A stretch of DNA of 7,639 nt from an uncultured Oscillospiraceae bacterium. Its GTDB lineage: Bacteria > Bacillota > Clostridia > Oscillospirales > Oscillospiraceae. A program made the translations under genes and the position numbers. Under the pieces are notes generated by a model that saw only the letters and a list, made by a program, of their open reading frames with translations, was not told the origin of the DNA and did not search any database. The stretch lies in contig CAKUNB010000074.1 in NCBI GenBank assembly GCA_934668285.1, forward strand, positions 1-7,639. Direction: 5' to 3'. Positions 6,984 through 7,639 of this stretch are shown here, in pieces (the stretch's first letter is position 1; each line of letters opens with the position of its first letter).

Positions 6984-7025
6984 TGAAAGAAAAGCACGGA
7001 GCACTTGCAGCCAAGTCCGCCGTGC
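6984..7025 (-). terminator. Terminator-like hairpin in the operon leader (candidate attenuator)
   Basis: In the minus-strand RNA, GCACGG (7025-7020) pairs with CCGUGC (6999-6994). An inner ACUUG/CAAGU stem is closed by a GCUG tetraloop, with two 1x1 mismatches flanking one G-C pair. A U-rich tail, UUUUCUUUC, follows directly. It lies about 60 nt after the predicted start and about 55 nt before the first ATG, where an attenuator would sit. Confidence 0.5.
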
Positions 7026-7058
7026 GCACGTAAGACCTTTGATTTTTCCCTCGGAATA

Positions 7059-7071
7059 CGGCGTTTTGCCG
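7059..7071 (-). other. Small GC hairpin early in the operon leader
   Basis: The leader RNA can form CGGC-AAAAC-GCCG (4 bp), located about 15-25 nt after the predicted start. It could be part of a structured leader with the downstream terminator-like hairpin; on its own it is weak. Confidence 0.3.
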
Positions 7072-7090
7072 CCTTCCCATGGTCAGCTCT

Positions 7091-7119
7091 ATGATACAAT
7101 GTACGCAGAAAAAAAGCAA
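7091..7119 (-). promoter_or_regulatory. Predicted sigma-A-type promoter of the uptake operon
   Basis: On the minus strand there is TTGCTT (7119-7114), a 17-bp spacer, then TATCAT (7096-7091). Transcription would start near 7084, giving a leader of about 154 nt before the lipoprotein ATG. The -35 lies inside the left arm of the inverted repeat. Confidence 0.6.
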
Positions 7120-7144
7120 GCGGTATTTTTTCTTGCTTTTTTTC
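7108..7144. repeat. Perfect 13-bp inverted repeat between divergent promoters
   Basis: GAAAAAAAGCAAG (7108-7120) and CTTGCTTTTTTTC (7132-7144) are exact reverse complements separated by 11 nt (cggtatttttt). Each arm, read outward, contains TTGCTT followed by a T run, placing the two -35 elements back to back. It may be a shared operator; a terminator reading is weaker because both genes point away from it. Confidence 0.75.
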
Positions 7145-7161
7145 CGCATTGCTGGTATGGT
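7133..7161 (+). promoter_or_regulatory. Predicted sigma-A-type promoter of the phosphoesterase gene
   Basis: On the plus strand there is TTGCTT (7133-7138), a 17-bp spacer, then TATGGT (7156-7161) preceded by TGG, an extended -10. The start would be near 7168, about 27 nt before the ATG. The -35 lies inside the right arm of the inverted repeat. A second possible extended -10 (TGaTACAAT, 7092-7100) exists upstream but lacks a good -35. Confidence 0.55.
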
Positions 7162-7194
7162 GAAAGGGAAATCAATGCCGAAGGGAGCGCATCT

Positions 7195-7639
7195 ATGATT
7201 TTTTACACTGCCGACCTCCATCTGGGCTACTTCCCGATCCTTCACGACACGGCGCGGCCGTTTGCGAGCACGGAGGAGATGGACGAGGCGCTGATCGCCA
7301 ACTGGAACGGGCGCGTCGGGCCGCAGGACAGCGTCTACATCGTCGGCGACTTCTCGTACAACAACGGCGAAGTGCCTGTGCAGTACCTCTCGCGCCTGAA
7401 CGGCCGTCTTCATCTCATCCGCGGCAACCACGACGCCGGTCTGAACCACGCCGAGCGGCTGTGGGACTACTGCGAGAGCGTGACAGATTTTCTGGAAATC
7501 GACGACGGGGAATACCATATTATATTGTGTCACTACCCGATCCTGCACGAAAAGGGCGGCTATATGATCCACGGACATATCCACAACCAGCGGAATCACG
7601 CCTATGAGATTCTGAAAACGCTGCCGCGCGTGCTCAATG
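7195..7639 (+). CDS. Calcineurin-like metallophosphoesterase, 3' end outside window
   Basis: 148 codons are visible and the frame is still open at the right edge. The metal-binding motifs of the calcineurin-like phosphoesterase superfamily are all present: DLH (D7, H9), GDF (G51-D52), GNHD (77-80), CHYP (H113) and GHIH (127-130). The compact spacing resembles the small COG4186-type phosphoesterases that hydrolyse phosphoester bonds with two metal ions in the cytoplasm; the substrate is unknown. The start has AAGGGAG 7 nt upstream. It is transcribed away from the uptake operon, and its promoter shares an inverted repeat with the operon promoter, so the two may be co-regulated, though no functional link is evident. 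Confidence 0.9.
   Translation, partial: MIFYTADLHLGYFPILHDTARPFASTEEMDEALIANWNGRVGPQDSVYIVGDFSYNNGEVPVQYLSRLNGRLHLIRGNHDAGLNHAERLWDYCESVTDFLEIDDGEYHIILCHYPILHEKGGYMIHGHIHNQRNHAYEILKTLPRVLN

Larger units (their letters stand above)
6931..7194. other. Divergent intergenic regulatory region
   Basis: There is no credible gene in this 264-bp gap between the lipoprotein and phosphoesterase starts. It is less GC-rich than its surroundings and contains both predicted promoters, the 13-bp inverted repeat, the leader hairpins and the two ribosome-binding sites. I could not match the leader to a riboswitch class by eye. Confidence 0.7.

Noticed and set aside
6931..7084. Cobalamin riboswitch in the operon leader
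   Set aside because: The leader is shorter than the usual cobalamin riboswitch and I see no B12-box-like core, so B12 as substrate cannot be inferred from it.
7108..7144. The 13-bp inverted repeat as a bidirectional terminator
   Set aside because: Both flanking genes are transcribed away from it, so there is no upstream gene to terminate inside the window, and it coincides with two well-spaced promoters. The stem is also mostly A-T.
6931..7599. Upstream extension of the lipoprotein frame to a 580-aa protein
   Set aside because: It would run antisense to the well-supported phosphoesterase, through both promoters, and would bury the signal peptide and lipobox in mid-protein. The AAGGAG site sets the start at 6930.

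Overview
The window is GC-rich and looks chromosomal. It most likely comes from a Gram-positive gut-type Clostridia (Oscillospiraceae-like) bacterium. The basis for this is strong AAGGAG/GGAGG ribosome-binding sites, a lipobox lipoprotein, surface proteins with GLUG and InlB-like repeats, and tightly overlapping genes. No close relative was identified by search, so the taxonomy is inference.

Layout: nearly everything (positions 6930 down to 1) is one operon on the minus strand. In order of transcription it encodes: (1) a FecB/BtuF-type substrate-binding lipoprotein; (2) a secreted protein with an N-terminal domain resembling the sulfite-oxidase molybdopterin fold, a long Pro-rich spacer and a C-terminal membrane anchor; (3) a MotA/TolQ/ExbB-type proton-channel subunit; (4) a DUF2149 protein, a small single-span membrane protein resembling ExbD/MotB in layout; (5) a FecCD-type permease; (6) its ABC ATPase; (7) a secreted GLUG-repeat protein that runs off the left edge. 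Five of the six junctions are overlaps or gaps of 4 nt or less, and three are ATGA overlaps, so the genes are probably translationally coupled. On the plus strand at the right edge, a calcineurin-like metallophosphoesterase starts divergently and runs off the window.

The 264-bp divergent intergenic region holds a perfect 13-bp inverted repeat. Each arm carries an identical TTGCTT -35 element, one for each divergent promoter, and each sits 17 bp from its own -10. The operon leader (about 154 nt) contains a terminator-like hairpin with a U-rich tail, which suggests attenuation.

Working model (inference): a cell-surface uptake system in a monoderm. Surface proteins capture a ligand, a lipoprotein and FecCD-type ABC importer take it in, and an ExbB/DUF2149 proton-driven motor does mechanical work on a surface component. 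This would be analogous to TonB-ExbB-ExbD, but with no outer membrane. The ligand cannot be read from the sequence; the ABC family commonly carries ferric siderophores, haem or corrinoids.
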